Shown here in pieces: positions 26,481-34,561 of a stretch of DNA of 64,000 nt; the first letter of the stretch is position 1, and every line of letters begins with the position of its first letter. The notes below the pieces were generated by a model. The model searched no databases. It saw nothing but the letters and a program-made list of their open reading frames with translations, and was not told where the DNA came from. The DNA is from GCA-2786165 sp964625775 (GTDB taxonomy: Bacteria; Pseudomonadota; Gammaproteobacteria; Legionellales; Legionellaceae). The DNA is taken from contig CAZVEH010000003.1 of NCBI GenBank assembly GCA_964625775.1, positions 19,104 through 83,103 on the forward strand. The letters run 5' to 3'. Both the position numbers and the translations under genes were made by a program.

Positions 26481-27587
26481 ATGCAATTTATTGATTTAAA
26501 AACACAATTACATCACATTGAAGATCAAGTGATGGCACGTATCAAGAAGGTATTGGCACATGGTGCGTTCATTATGGGTCCGGAAATTAATGAGCTTGAA
26601 ACCCAGCTAGAACAATTTGTTGGGGTGAAGCACGCATTGACTGTGTCCAGCGGAACCGATGCTTTGCTCATCGCACTGATGGCATTGGAGGTGGGGCCAG
26701 GGGATGAAGTCATTACGTCTCCGTTTAGTTTTTTTGCTACTGCAGAAGTGATCCTGTTGTTGGGTGCAAAACCTGTTTTTGTTGATATTGATCCAAAAAC
26801 ATATCTTATGGATGTTACTTTGTTAGAAGCAGCTATCACGCCTCGTACAAAAGCGATTATGCCTGTGAGCTTGTATGGGCAGTGTGTTGACTTTAATGCC
26901 ATCAACGCGATTGCAGCGCGTTATGAACTTCCCGTGATTGAAGATGCTGCTCAGAGTTTCGGTGCTTCTTACCATGGTCGATCATCCTGTTCGTTGACCA
27001 CGATTGCTTGTACTAGTTTTTTCCCGTCTAAACCATTGGGATGTTACGGGGATGGTGGTGCGTGTTTCACGCAAGATGATATGCTCGCACAACGTATGGA
27101 AGAAATCCGTAATCATGGCCAATCTAAGCGCTATGTGCATACGCGTTTGGGATTAAATGGGCGGATGGACACCTTGCAAGCGGCTATTTTGTTGGAAAAA
27201 ATGAATTTATTCCCCGCTGAAATAGGTATGCGTACCAAAGTCGCGCAGAGATATGCACAGCAATTACCCAAAGAAGTCATCAAGCCGTATGTCGAACCTC
27301 ATAATATTAGCGTGTTTGCTCAGTACACGATCCAAGTCCAGGATCGCAATCGTGTCCAGCACGCATTGCAAGAGCAAGGCATTCCAACGGCGGTACATTA
27401 CCCAATCGGATTACATCGACAAGACATACTCCAGTCGATGTATCCCGATCATGCTGTGTACCCGCATACCGATGCAGCAGCTGCTCATGTGATGAGTTTG
27501 CCCATGCATCCTTATTTAACCGAACAGGATCAGGATAAAATTTGCGAAGCTTTGGCCGATATTCTGAGTTACACAGAATTGGCTTAA
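26481..27587 (+). CDS. DegT/DnrJ/EryC1/StrS sugar aminotransferase (WbpE/WlbC-like)
   Basis: PLP-dependent aminotransferases of this family install amino groups on nucleotide-linked keto sugars for surface polysaccharide. Visible features are the N-terminal MQFIDLKTQ, SSGTDAL at 56-62 for PLP phosphate binding, EDAAQSFGA at 154-162, and the Schiff-base Lys184 in FFPSKPLGCYGDGGA. The pattern is closest to WbpE/WlbC enzymes acting on UDP-3-keto-GlcNAcA-type sugars, but the exact substrate is inference. The length is 368 residues. The next gene starts 3 bases after the stop and encodes an initiating glycosyl-phosphate transferase, so the two should act in the same glycan pathway. Confidence 0.88.
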   Translation: MQFIDLKTQLHHIEDQVMARIKKVLAHGAFIMGPEINELETQLEQFVGVKHALTVSSGTDALLIALMALEVGPGDEVITSPFSFFATAEVILLLGAKPVFVDIDPKTYLMDVTLLEAAITPRTKAIMPVSLYGQCVDFNAINAIAARYELPVIEDAAQSFGASYHGRSSCSLTTIACTSFFPSKPLGCYGDGGACFTQDDMLAQRMEEIRNHGQSKRYVHTRLGLNGRMDTLQAAILLEKMNLFPAEIGMRTKVAQRYAQQLPKEVIKPYVEPHNISVFAQYTIQVQDRNRVQHALQEQGIPTAVHYPIGLHRQDILQSMYPDHAVYPHTDAAAAHVMSLPMHPYLTEQDQDKICEALADILSYTELA

Positions 27588-27590
27588 GAG

Positions 27591-28580
27591 ATGTTAACGC
27601 TTGCCATCATTTTTTTCGTACTGTCTTGGATGGCTACGGGTTGGTACCGCGGTTATGCGTTAACTCATCGTATTTTAGATATTCCTAATCATCGCTCTGC
27701 TCATGCCGTCCCTGTGCCACGAGGGGGCGGCGTTGTTTTTGTCATCGGCTTTCTTTGCGTGATGTTTTATGATGAACCCGATCAGATCCTATTGCCTATG
27801 TCAGCGTTAGGTATTGCTGTGGTGGGCTATTATGATGATACGTTCTCCCTGTCTGCCGGAAAAAGATTAGTTTACCATGTGCTCTTCAGCGCCCTGGCTC
27901 TATGTTCTTTAAGTGCTCTCCCAGAGATTCAAATCGGAATTTGGAGTTTACATTTCAATATATGGACTGCAATATTAGGTGTGTTTTATTTAGTGTGGAT
28001 GTTGAATTTATATAATTTTATGGATGGCATTAATGGTATTGCAGGCTTCGAGGCCATCTGCGTTGCTTTGGGCATGGCCGTTGTATATGGTTGTTTGGGG
28101 TTACATTCGGCGATGTTTTTGCCCTCCATGCTCGCTGCTGGGGTTGCAGGTTTTTTGGTTTGGAATTTTCCCAAAGCCAAAATCTTTATGGGGGATGTAG
28201 GTAGTGGATTTTTAGGATTTCTATTTGGTTTGTGGTCTTTACAATCGGCCTATTTCAACCCAAGGCTATTTTGGTCATGGTTGATTCTATTGGGTGTGTT
28301 TGTGGTGGATGCAACCTGGACGTTACTGTGGCGCTTGGTGCACAAAAAACCTTTGCATGTGGCGCATGCGACCCACGCTTACCAACATGCATTTCGTTGT
28401 TATCAATCACATGGTCGAGTGAATTTAGCTGTTATCGCCTTGAATGTGATTTGGTTATGGCCCTTGTCGCTTTTGGTGGGATTGGGGCTGATGAATGGTT
28501 TAGTCGGTCTATGTATCGCCTATAGCCCGCTAATGGTTCTTGCTTGGCGATTCCGTGCGGGGCGCTCGAGTTCTACGTAG
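27591..28580 (+). CDS. Undecaprenyl-phosphate sugar-1-phosphate transferase (WecA/WbpL-like)
   Basis: This 329-residue, multi-pass inner-membrane protein belongs to glycosyltransferase family 4 (MraY/WecA). About ten hydrophobic segments are visible. The cytosolic loops carry DIPNHRSAHAVPVPRGGG near residue 37, GYYDDTFSL near 83, NLYNFMDGINGIAG at about 140 and KIFMGDVGSGFLG at about 197, with the Mg-binding Asp residues. A His-rich segment HVAHATHAYQHAFR near 260 matches the family's last loop. It should start a lipid-linked glycan (O-antigen or capsule). It directly follows the sugar aminotransferase; no polymerase or flippase follows, so this is a small detached locus. Confidence 0.88.
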   Translation: MLTLAIIFFVLSWMATGWYRGYALTHRILDIPNHRSAHAVPVPRGGGVVFVIGFLCVMFYDEPDQILLPMSALGIAVVGYYDDTFSLSAGKRLVYHVLFSALALCSLSALPEIQIGIWSLHFNIWTAILGVFYLVWMLNLYNFMDGINGIAGFEAICVALGMAVVYGCLGLHSAMFLPSMLAAGVAGFLVWNFPKAKIFMGDVGSGFLGFLFGLWSLQSAYFNPRLFWSWLILLGVFVVDATWTLLWRLVHKKPLHVAHATHAYQHAFRCYQSHGRVNLAVIALNVIWLWPLSLLVGLGLMNGLVGLCIAYSPLMVLAWRFRAGRSSST

Positions 28581-28620
28581 ACCCAATCTTAGTTTTGAAG
28601 TAGTGATTGCTAGCGTAATT

Positions 28621-30396
28621 TCAAAAAGCTATGGCTTCATGAGGTGGCTCTTTGGAGTGAACAGGATTTTCTATCATTTCAACTGAAGAATTATGGTTGG
28701 CATTACGTTTTTTTGTAAATACGCTAAAGAGGTTCAGCGAGACAAATTGTTCAGGATGGTTTTTTGTATGAGCAATGGCATCAGGCTGAACTTTATTCAA
28801 CCATAAAGACGATAATCCTAAAGTTGCGAGTCCGGTTGACGCGGCAAAACCGGTTGCAACGCCATAAATGCCCATGTCAGTTTCTAAACCTAACACGCCA
28901 GATAACAAAATACCCAGAGCAATGGCACTACAAGACAGGGTGGATGCCTGTTTTGCAGCACCCAAAGAACGCAATTGTTGTAATAATTGAAAACGTGTTG
29001 CATCCAACAGAAGACCTATAAATATAATCGGAGCAATTGTTTTTATCGTATGGGTAAAAGAATGATCGTTGTTTTTTTGAATAGATAGCAACATATCCGG
29101 ATAAGCAGCGAAGAGGATTAAAACGGGCGCAATATAACTCAACATGGCAGCTAGCCCAATCTTAGCAGCACGGCTGGCATTCTCAAATTCATTGCGACCA
29201 ATATATTGTCCAATGTTTTGTGAAGAGGTTTGTCCAAAAGAAATTTGCAGAAGCAATGTGAGCAAAGACACTTGCATGATGACTGAAAAAGCCGCTTGTT
29301 GTTCCACGCCTATAGCGCCTGCAAATACACTCATTGCGACGGTCATGGCTGTTTCTGTTGCAATAGATAATAAAATGGAGCGTCCCAAACCCCTAATGAT
29401 TTTCATTTGTTCAATGTGTTCAGGTAACCAAGGTTGGCGAAAATCAAAAAAATTATATTTTATAAATCTTGGAGAATATGCTAAATAAGCAGCGTAACCC
29501 AACGATGTGGTGTAACCATCAAGACCACATCCTATCAAGAGACCCGTAGCGCCAAGATTCGGTGTACCAAATGCAAGATAGATGCTTAATGGCATCCAAA
29601 ATGAAAAGCTTGCCAATCCAATGATCATGGCTGGTTTTGTTCTTTCAAATGCATAGAGCACTTGGTCTGTAGCGACACGCGTCATAATACCCGGTATCGC
29701 AAAAGCATAAGGTCGAATAAAATCTTGTGCGATTTTGGCTATCTCGGAATCTTGGAAGAATAGGTGTGTTAAAATAAACTCTGAGCCAACCATCACTGGA
29801 ATCATAAAGACTACCGAACTGGCGGTTCCTACAATCATACCATTTCTTAAAACACCAGAAATGATTTGACGTTTTAGGGGTAATAAAGAGTTTTCTGCAT
29901 CTTCACTGAGTTCACCCCTTGTTCTTTTTCTTTGATCTCTGGCTTCAAGCTGAGTGACTGTACCGATATCTTTGGAAACACTGAGTCCCATAGCAAGTAA
30001 GGGTGCTATACCAACAATAACAGTAGAATTAATCACCGTAGAGATCAGTGTGACTGCAGCCAAATCCTGATTGTTATCATTATCTAACCGGCTTAATAGG
30101 TAAGTGAGAACAACCATTTGCAAGCTGAAGGTATATGATGCAGCTGCTTGCCATGAAATTTTCGAGGTTCTTTGATAAAAATCCCAGTAGGCAATGGGTG
30201 GTTTTACTTCCGATGGTCGAATGTCAACCCATTCTTCATCCAGTGCCCCATCGACTGCTAATGACTCTTCTCTATAATCACTTGCTGTATCGATGCCTTC
30301 ATGCGGTTGAGTACAAATTTGCGGTATTTTGTTTTTTTTTGCCAAATCAGCTGAACTCTCAATTTCGGTTGGCATATCACTTGACTTGTTGTACAT
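28621..30396 (-). CDS. MATE family transporter with cytosolic extensions
   Basis: The 591-residue protein has about twelve membrane segments between residues 80 and 545, with MATE-type repeats (PLLAMGLSVSKDIG in the first half, QISFGQTSSQNIGQYIGRNE in the second). MATE proteins export cationic drugs or metabolites using Na+ or H+. Unusual points are a hydrophilic N-terminal extension of about 75 residues and a long loop with EARDQRKRTRGELSEDAENS in the first half; typical bacterial MATE proteins are about 450-480 residues. AAAGGAG lies nine bases before the ATG. It converges on the WecA-like gene. The substrate is unknown. Confidence 0.85.
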   Translation of the reverse strand: MYNKSSDMPTEIESSADLAKKNKIPQICTQPHEGIDTASDYREESLAVDGALDEEWVDIRPSEVKPPIAYWDFYQRTSKISWQAAASYTFSLQMVVLTYLLSRLDNDNNQDLAAVTLISTVINSTVIVGIAPLLAMGLSVSKDIGTVTQLEARDQRKRTRGELSEDAENSLLPLKRQIISGVLRNGMIVGTASSVVFMIPVMVGSEFILTHLFFQDSEIAKIAQDFIRPYAFAIPGIMTRVATDQVLYAFERTKPAMIIGLASFSFWMPLSIYLAFGTPNLGATGLLIGCGLDGYTTSLGYAAYLAYSPRFIKYNFFDFRQPWLPEHIEQMKIIRGLGRSILLSIATETAMTVAMSVFAGAIGVEQQAAFSVIMQVSLLTLLLQISFGQTSSQNIGQYIGRNEFENASRAAKIGLAAMLSYIAPVLILFAAYPDMLLSIQKNNDHSFTHTIKTIAPIIFIGLLLDATRFQLLQQLRSLGAAKQASTLSCSAIALGILLSGVLGLETDMGIYGVATGFAASTGLATLGLSSLWLNKVQPDAIAHTKNHPEQFVSLNLFSVFTKKRNANHNSSVEMIENPVHSKEPPHEAIAF

Positions 30397-30854
30397 GCTT
30401 CTAGCTCCTTTAAGGGCAAATATTGTACAAAAATTATGAGAAAAAGTAAATGCTATACTATATTTTTAATGCTTAGGAGTTGGATTTTTCGACATACCCT
30501 AAAATATGAAATGTTTTAGAAGACTGTAAAAAAAAGTTGGGGACTCTCAATAAACATGTCGTCATTAAGTCGTTTGGAGGATCTAAAGCTGTGGCACAGA
30601 GCAACTGCATCCGCGGGGCCTGAGATCCTTCAAACAGCTACGCTGTTTTCAGGATGACGTGCATCGAGGTACGTCGTCAAAACAAGAATAAACTCCATAA
30701 GCATAAAAGAGCAAAGTTTGTATCATCCGAGATATCTTCCATTTTTATCTTTCCAATAAATATGACATGGAACCAATGATATAAGATTGGTATAGTTCTC
30801 GGCCATTTCCTCTACTATTTATTTTTTATTCATATATATAAGCCTTTGTAATAA
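30397..30854. other. AT-rich gap with a CGTCAT...AGGATCT palindromic core
   Basis: No gene is supported. At about 30559-30655 a degenerate palindrome has an arm beginning CGTCATTAAG and running to TTTGGAGGATCT, and a reverse arm beginning AGATCCTTCAAAC and ending CAGGATGACG. This matches the common CGTCATCCTGAGC...GAAGGATCT hairpin type, another copy of which begins at the right edge of the window. No CAGGG ends or direct repeats are visible here. Confidence 0.5.
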
Positions 30855-30926
30855 CTCGAGTTTAGCCATTTTTTCTAGAGCCGTTCGCCCTGAGGAGCGT
30901 GCGTAGCACGCGTCTCGAAGGGCTCT

Positions 30927-31079
30927 TTAAGCGGCTAAAGTGAGCTGATAGATCAGAGAATTGATTTTTTCGTCTGAGCATTTATCTAAATCAAGCTGAT
31001 TTTTAGACTTTGAAAAATACTGATTTGACCAAATTGAGCGCCTAACGATCGCCATGATATCAGAGAAAGTCAGCCCACC
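30927..31079 (-). pseudogene. Transposase-like C-terminal fragment
   Basis: Reading on the minus strand, GLTFSDIMAIVRRSIWSN through INSLIYQLTLAA (about 50 residues, stop at 30927-30929) has the look of the C-terminus of a DDE transposase (a TFSDIM-x-x-VRR-x-x-W block and a terminal LAA). The open frame continues upstream to 31160, but that part is antisense to the GIY-YIG fragment and is probably meaningless. The family cannot be assigned from so little sequence. Confidence 0.4.
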
Positions 31080-31324
31080 TTTATACCGGGCATACTGATA
31101 ATTTAGAGGCAAGGCGATACCAGCATGATAATAAAACTTTTCCAACTTGTTATACCGCAACCAGATTACCCGTTAAACTTGCATATTCAGAACAATATCC
31201 TAGTAGGATCGAAGCCTTGCGAGCTGAGAAACAAATTCAAGGATGGAGCAGGAAAAAGAAAGCAGCGCTGATCTCGGGTAACTGGGAAAAACTATCTTAC
31301 TTGGCTCGACGAAAGAAAAAATAA
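31079..31324 (+). pseudogene. GIY-YIG endonuclease remnant, N-terminus missing
   Basis: A plus-strand frame of 81 residues ends at TAA 31322-31324. It contains LYTGHTDNLEARRYQHD, the second half of the GIY-YIG motif with the catalytic Arg helix. YTATRLPVKLAYSE and AEKQIQGWSRKKKAALI follow, as in stand-alone GIY-YIG (URI-domain) nucleases of about 95-100 residues. The first strand with the GIY/VYIL motif and any start codon are missing; upstream in frame there is a stop at 31055-31057. The nuclease must therefore be inactive. It lies inside a 68-bp inverted-repeat element. Confidence 0.75.
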
Positions 31325-31425
31325 TTTTTATGTTTTCTGTTCAAGATCCAACCCTTCGAGACGCGTGCTACGCACGCTCCTCAGGGCGAACGGTTCTAGA
31401 AAAAATGGCTAAACTCGAGTAATAA

Positions 31426-31751
31426 GGGATGAATTCATAATAAATTGAATATTCAAACAAAACCTTTAAAACATAGGTGGCATTTCATGGAGAGAGCTTA
31501 CTGTGTCCTCCAACAATACTTTTTAGATACAACAGTCTCGTATTTATAGAGTTTGGATTTAAGACAGGTCCATGTTGATTCTCAGACTTATTTATAAGAT
31601 CTATTGATGATAGAGTTTGAAGGCAATTGTGTTGCTTAAAGCCATTGTGCATCTGTGTTATTTTAACTTAATTGTGTTCTAGGTCGAGTCGTCATTATTA
31701 GCTTTTAACTGACGATACGCCCTAGAAATTAGTTCATCCCTCTGGTCCTTG
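31426..31751. other. AT-rich gap without supported genes
   Basis: No start-plus-ribosome-site combination, tRNA or strong hairpin is evident. The sequence lies between the inverted-repeat element and the end of the minus-strand Cys-rich gene. Confidence 0.4.
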
Positions 31752-32015
31752 TTATTCACATGCCGCGTCAATATTGCAGTTGCAATCAGATCCACCATCT
31801 CCAAGAGTACTCATAATGTTGCAAGTAGTATACCCTGTGGTTTCTACAGTCGTCGATTGCCAGCAGGGGCACGGGCTATTCATGTCTTTAGTATTGTACG
31901 ATGGACTTCCTGTGCCACAAAATTTGTTGCTAGTATTTGAATAGCATTGAATATCATCTGATGCGAAGCAGATGTTAGTTAGCAGTAAGCAGATCATTAA
32001 CATTAGAATTTTCAT
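31752..32015 (-). CDS. Small Cys-rich secreted protein
   Basis: AGGAG lies eight bases before ATG 32015. The 87-residue product opens with a clear Sec signal peptide (MKILMLMICLLLTNICFASD, cleavage after about residue 18). The mature chain of about 68 residues has eight cysteines, including CPCW and CNCN, and no other hydrophobic stretch. It recalls the broken Cys-rich gene at 18519-18839 in size, signal peptide and cysteine density, though the sequences do not align well. It is probably disulfide-bonded in the periplasm or outside the cell. The function is unknown. Confidence 0.7.
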   Translation of the reverse strand: MKILMLMICLLLTNICFASDDIQCYSNTSNKFCGTGSPSYNTKDMNSPCPCWQSTTVETTGYTTCNIMSTLGDGGSDCNCNIDAACE

Positions 32016-32089
32016 GTTTATTCTCCTGTAGTTTATCGTGTAAGCATAAGTTTTTAAACGGTAAAATATGCGTTCTTAGTTTTACTGTA

Positions 32090-32206
32090 TTAGCATACTG
32101 GTGTAGCACCTGATTGAGATGTTTTCCAGGTCAAGTAGATTATCAACAAGCTTGCACCGACAAATAGTTTGTCACTATGATCATAAGGCGAATTTTGCTC
32201 CTGCAT
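32090..32206 (-). CDS. Possible 38-residue single-span membrane peptide
   Basis: The frame MQEQNSPYDHSDKLF is followed by VGASLLIIYLTW and a short polar tail, giving one candidate membrane span. It lies 74 bases upstream of the Cys-rich gene on the same strand. There is no convincing Shine-Dalgarno sequence for this ATG; an AGGAG just upstream serves a different frame (MKRIPCRSK..., 25 residues). This is a weak call. Confidence 0.25.
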   Translation of the reverse strand: MQEQNSPYDHSDKLFVGASLLIIYLTWKTSQSGATPVC

Positions 32207-32239
32207 GGTATTCGTTTCATCCAATCTCCTTTTGATTAG

Positions 32240-32275
32240 TTTTCTATACATTAATGATTATTAATGCATAGAAAA
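32240..32275. repeat. Long AT-rich hairpin in the gap before csrA
   Basis: Arms 32240-32255 and 32260-32275 (TTTTCTATACATTAAT and its complement) pair at 15 of 16 positions with a GATT loop. It could end transcripts from either side. The remaining gap up to csrA (32276-32625) holds the csrA promoter region and nothing else I can support. Confidence 0.4.
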
Positions 32276-32510
32276 TAAGAAGTCAAATAATCTCACAAGA
32301 TAATATGTATTATAATGAAAGGCTCAGTGTTTTTTTTGATACGATGGCATAAAAATTATTAAGAAAATTTAGAGCAAATTATCGTTAGAGTTTTGAAAAA
32401 GGAAGTAGAGCGATATGAGTCTTGTCAATTTGTAAGCCCAGTATCTTACGTATAGGTCCAAACTTAGCAAATCCTAGCTGTTCTTATTTTGGCTTAATTT
32501 TTACCAATTA

Positions 32511-32543
32511 CTTAAGGTTCCCTTAAGAATTGATCGGTATAAT
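32511..32543 (+). promoter_or_regulatory. csrA promoter region with CTTAAGG palindrome
   Basis: A perfect TATAAT lies at 32538-32543, about 83 bases before the csrA ATG. The -35 region is weak and is overlapped by the perfect inverted repeat CTTAAGG-TTC-CCTTAAG (32511-32527), a possible regulator site. A second TATAAT lies at 32575-32580. Confidence 0.45.
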
Positions 32544-32625
32544 GGTAGGCGACGGATATTTATTAGAGAAAACATATAATTGGTAGCCATACACATATCG
32601 TGGCTGTTCATGAGGGAGATGTATT

Positions 32626-32826
32626 ATGTTAATTTTAACAAGACGTATTGGAGAGACACTCATCGTTGGTGATGATGTCAATATTACGGTATTGGGTGTG
32701 AAGGGCAATCAAGTTCGTTTGGGTATTAATGCACCTAAAGATGTGTCTGTGCATCGTGAAGAAATTTATTTGCGAATTCAACAAGAAAAACAAGACACTG
32801 ATGTTGAAGTAGTAGACGCGGTTTGA
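32626..32826 (+). CDS. csrA: Carbon storage regulator CsrA
   Basis: CsrA is a dimeric RNA-binding protein that blocks or stabilises mRNAs carrying GGA motifs. The 66-residue product matches family length and has the canonical [17 protein letters not shown] start. The residues that contact RNA (Leu4, Arg6 and the region near residue 44, VHREEIY) are kept. GGGAG lies seven bases before the ATG. In Legionella and Coxiella several CsrA paralogues exist and control the switch between replicative and transmissive states; whether this is the main copy cannot be told here. It is transcribed alone and ends at a bidirectional hairpin. Confidence 0.96.
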   Translation: MLILTRRIGETLIVGDDVNITVLGVKGNQVRLGINAPKDVSVHREEIYLRIQQEKQDTDVEVVDAV

Positions 32827-32884
32827 TCCACTGCTTTATTCAAGTGCTTTATGGTCAAAATAAACCGGGCTCATTGTAGTTAGC

Positions 32885-32920
32885 CAATCATCCTGAATCA
32901 TGTGAGTTTCAGGATGATTG
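32885..32920. terminator. Bidirectional hairpin between csrA and birA
   Basis: CAATCATCCTGAA and TTCAGGATGATTG form 13 perfect pairs around a 10-base loop. The hairpin lies between the convergent csrA and birA stops. A T-rich stretch follows on the csrA side. Confidence 0.65.
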
Positions 32921-32927
32921 ATCTTAT

Positions 32928-33743
32928 TTATTCTTGAATTTCTGGCATGACGATGGTTGCTTCTCCTGAGGAGACATGCTGTATACAGTGATGTTGATCC
33001 GCGATCATGAGTTGCCCTCCAGCATCTATCCCCATAGCAGTGCCACGTATGCAATCATCCGCATGCCAGATTTCTATGGTTTTGCCGTATAAATAGTCCC
33101 ATTTTTCCCATGCTTCTAAAAAAGGCGCAAATCCATTCAGGATAAATTGAGATATATGCTGCTCGATGTGAATCAACAAAGACGCAATCAAACTATTGCG
33201 ATCTAATTTTTCTTTGGTTATTTCAAATAGTGAACACCAAGGTTTATTTTGGGCTTTAATCCAGGCTATATCCCCAGGATCGCTGTTGACATTCAAACCA
33301 ACTCCAATGATCACACCTAACTTATCTTGATGAATTTGTGTGGATTCGATCAAGATACCGCATAGCTTTTTGCCTTGCCACAGTAGGTCATTAGGCCATT
33401 TGAGACCGATATCATTGGTTACTTGCATACGTTCTAACATACGCATGATCGAGATGCCTACCAATAAACTTAATGCAGACAAATTGGGTAAATATGGACT
33501 GAGTGTGAAGCGTATCGAGCAGTATATATTTTCTGCAAAGGGTGAAAACCAAGGACGAGCGAATCGACCACGACCTTGTGTTTGCATTTCAGCGCAACAG
33601 ACTTCGATAGGGGCTGAATACGGTAGCTCCTTGAGATAACGATTGGTAGAGTCTACGCTGTTTAAAACATGTATTCCAACAGCAGGTAAGAAACCTGAAG
33701 CAGTCAAATGTTGGCGAATTGAAGCTTCATACAACAAAGACAT
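32928..33743 (-). CDS. birA: Biotin--[acetyl-CoA-carboxylase] ligase (no HTH domain)
   Basis: BirA activates biotin with ATP and attaches it to the AccB biotin carrier. The catalytic motif GRGRFARPWFSP, and KWPNDLLWQGKKLCGILIE with the catalytic Lys, are present. A small C-terminal SH3-like part (KTIEIW, GTAMGIDAGGQLMI) follows. I start at ATG 33743 because AAGGA lies five bases upstream; the open frame extends 22 codons further but overlaps the upstream gene. The resulting 271 residues lack the N-terminal helix-turn-helix of E. coli BirA (321 residues), so this enzyme should not repress the bio genes. It overlaps the Sfp-type gene by 17 bases. Confidence 0.93.
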   Translation of the reverse strand: MSLLYEASIRQHLTASGFLPAVGIHVLNSVDSTNRYLKELPYSAPIEVCCAEMQTQGRGRFARPWFSPFAENIYCSIRFTLSPYLPNLSALSLLVGISIMRMLERMQVTNDIGLKWPNDLLWQGKKLCGILIESTQIHQDKLGVIIGVGLNVNSDPGDIAWIKAQNKPWCSLFEITKEKLDRNSLIASLLIHIEQHISQFILNGFAPFLEAWEKWDYLYGKTIEIWHADDCIRGTAMGIDAGGQLMIADQHHCIQHVSSGEATIVMPEIQE

Positions 33744-34485
33744 CAGTGTCCTTAGAGTAGCGTATTGTTTGGATACTAGGGTGGTGACACAACGCTGCGC
33801 AGCAGGCAATTTTCGGCATAAAGGACGCCATATGCCAAGACAGTTGATGTTTGGGATCCTCTATGGCCCTATTTGTAGGCGGCATCACAGGAACATCAAA
33901 TGTTTGCGTGGGATAGGACAAGCCCATCCCACATGCTTTGATAAACGCTTCTTTTTGTGCCCAAATGTGAAAAAACGCCAAGGATCTCATGCTGGACGGC
34001 ACTTGCGAAAATGCATGGATTTCCTTCGGCGAAAACATCAGTTCACCAATGCCCTGAAAAGGTCGTCCGGAAAAATGCTCTAAATCAATGCCCAATTCTT
34101 TTTCCTGGCCAATGGCCAGCAGCGCAAGATCGCCAGAGTGGCTGATATTGAATTGCAAATGAGTCTGGCCCGCAATACGGGGTTTGCCATAGGGATTGGT
34201 GATGAATTCCAGTGCGTCGGGCTCAGTATGAAGATACCTGGCTAAGATAAGGCGTAACATGGCGCGTGCTATGGTAAATCGTCGTTGGTGGCGTGGAAAA
34301 TGATAGCGTTGCGCGCGTTGGTATTCAGGGGGACTCAAAAGGGACTCTGCTTTTGGCCAAAGTGTTTCTAGGGGATATTCCCAAATATCAATCCGGTCGG
34401 GCGCCAGTGAATAATCATCGACGGGTATGGGTATAAAAGAGGAGGAGACTGACTTTATCTTGACCCTAATCATCGAAGAAGACAC
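33727..34485 (-). CDS. 4'-phosphopantetheinyl transferase, Sfp type
   Basis: The enzyme transfers the phosphopantetheine arm of coenzyme A to carrier proteins. GIDLEHF and FFHIWAQKEAFIKACGMGL are the two signature Mg-binding motifs of the Sfp/HetI group. FNISHSGDLALLAI supplies the conserved His. At 252 residues it is of the larger Sfp type rather than the 120-residue AcpS type. Whether it serves fatty-acid ACP or a secondary-metabolite synthase is unknown; no such synthase is in the window. The start may be GTG 34485 or ATG 34473; neither has a clear ribosome site. It overlaps birA and is divergent from accA. Confidence 0.9.
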   Translation of the reverse strand: MSSSMIRVKIKSVSSSFIPIPVDDYSLAPDRIDIWEYPLETLWPKAESLLSPPEYQRAQRYHFPRHQRRFTIARAMLRLILARYLHTEPDALEFITNPYGKPRIAGQTHLQFNISHSGDLALLAIGQEKELGIDLEHFSGRPFQGIGELMFSPKEIHAFSQVPSSMRSLAFFHIWAQKEAFIKACGMGLSYPTQTFDVPVMPPTNRAIEDPKHQLSWHMASFMPKIACCAALCHHPSIQTIRYSKDTDVFVV

Positions 34486-34561
34486 GCAGAATTACAGCTG
34501 CTTTTGATTTGTTTCGCCAATTATGCTACTTTTTAGCCCTACATACAACTTTGGTGAAGTA

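Larger units (their letters stand above)
30855..31419. mobile_element. 565-bp element with 68-bp terminal inverted repeats
   Basis: The left end 30855-30922 and the right end 31352-31419 are inverted repeats matching at 67 of 68 positions. They start CTCGAGTTTAGCCA and contain an inner palindrome CCGTTCGCCCTGAGGAGCG...CTCGAAGGG. TAATAA on both outer sides (30849-30854 and 31420-31425) may be a 6-bp target duplication. The interior holds the 3' end of a transposase-like gene on the minus strand and, on the plus strand, a GIY-YIG nuclease fragment that has lost its N-terminus. Near-identity of the ends with decayed contents suggests recent movement or conversion of the ends. Confidence 0.75.

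Noticed and set aside
30927..31160. A 77-residue minus-strand protein as a whole gene
   Set aside because: Its first third is antisense to a well-recognised GIY-YIG coding sequence, and it starts at TTG without a ribosome site. Only the last 50 residues look like real, decayed coding sequence.
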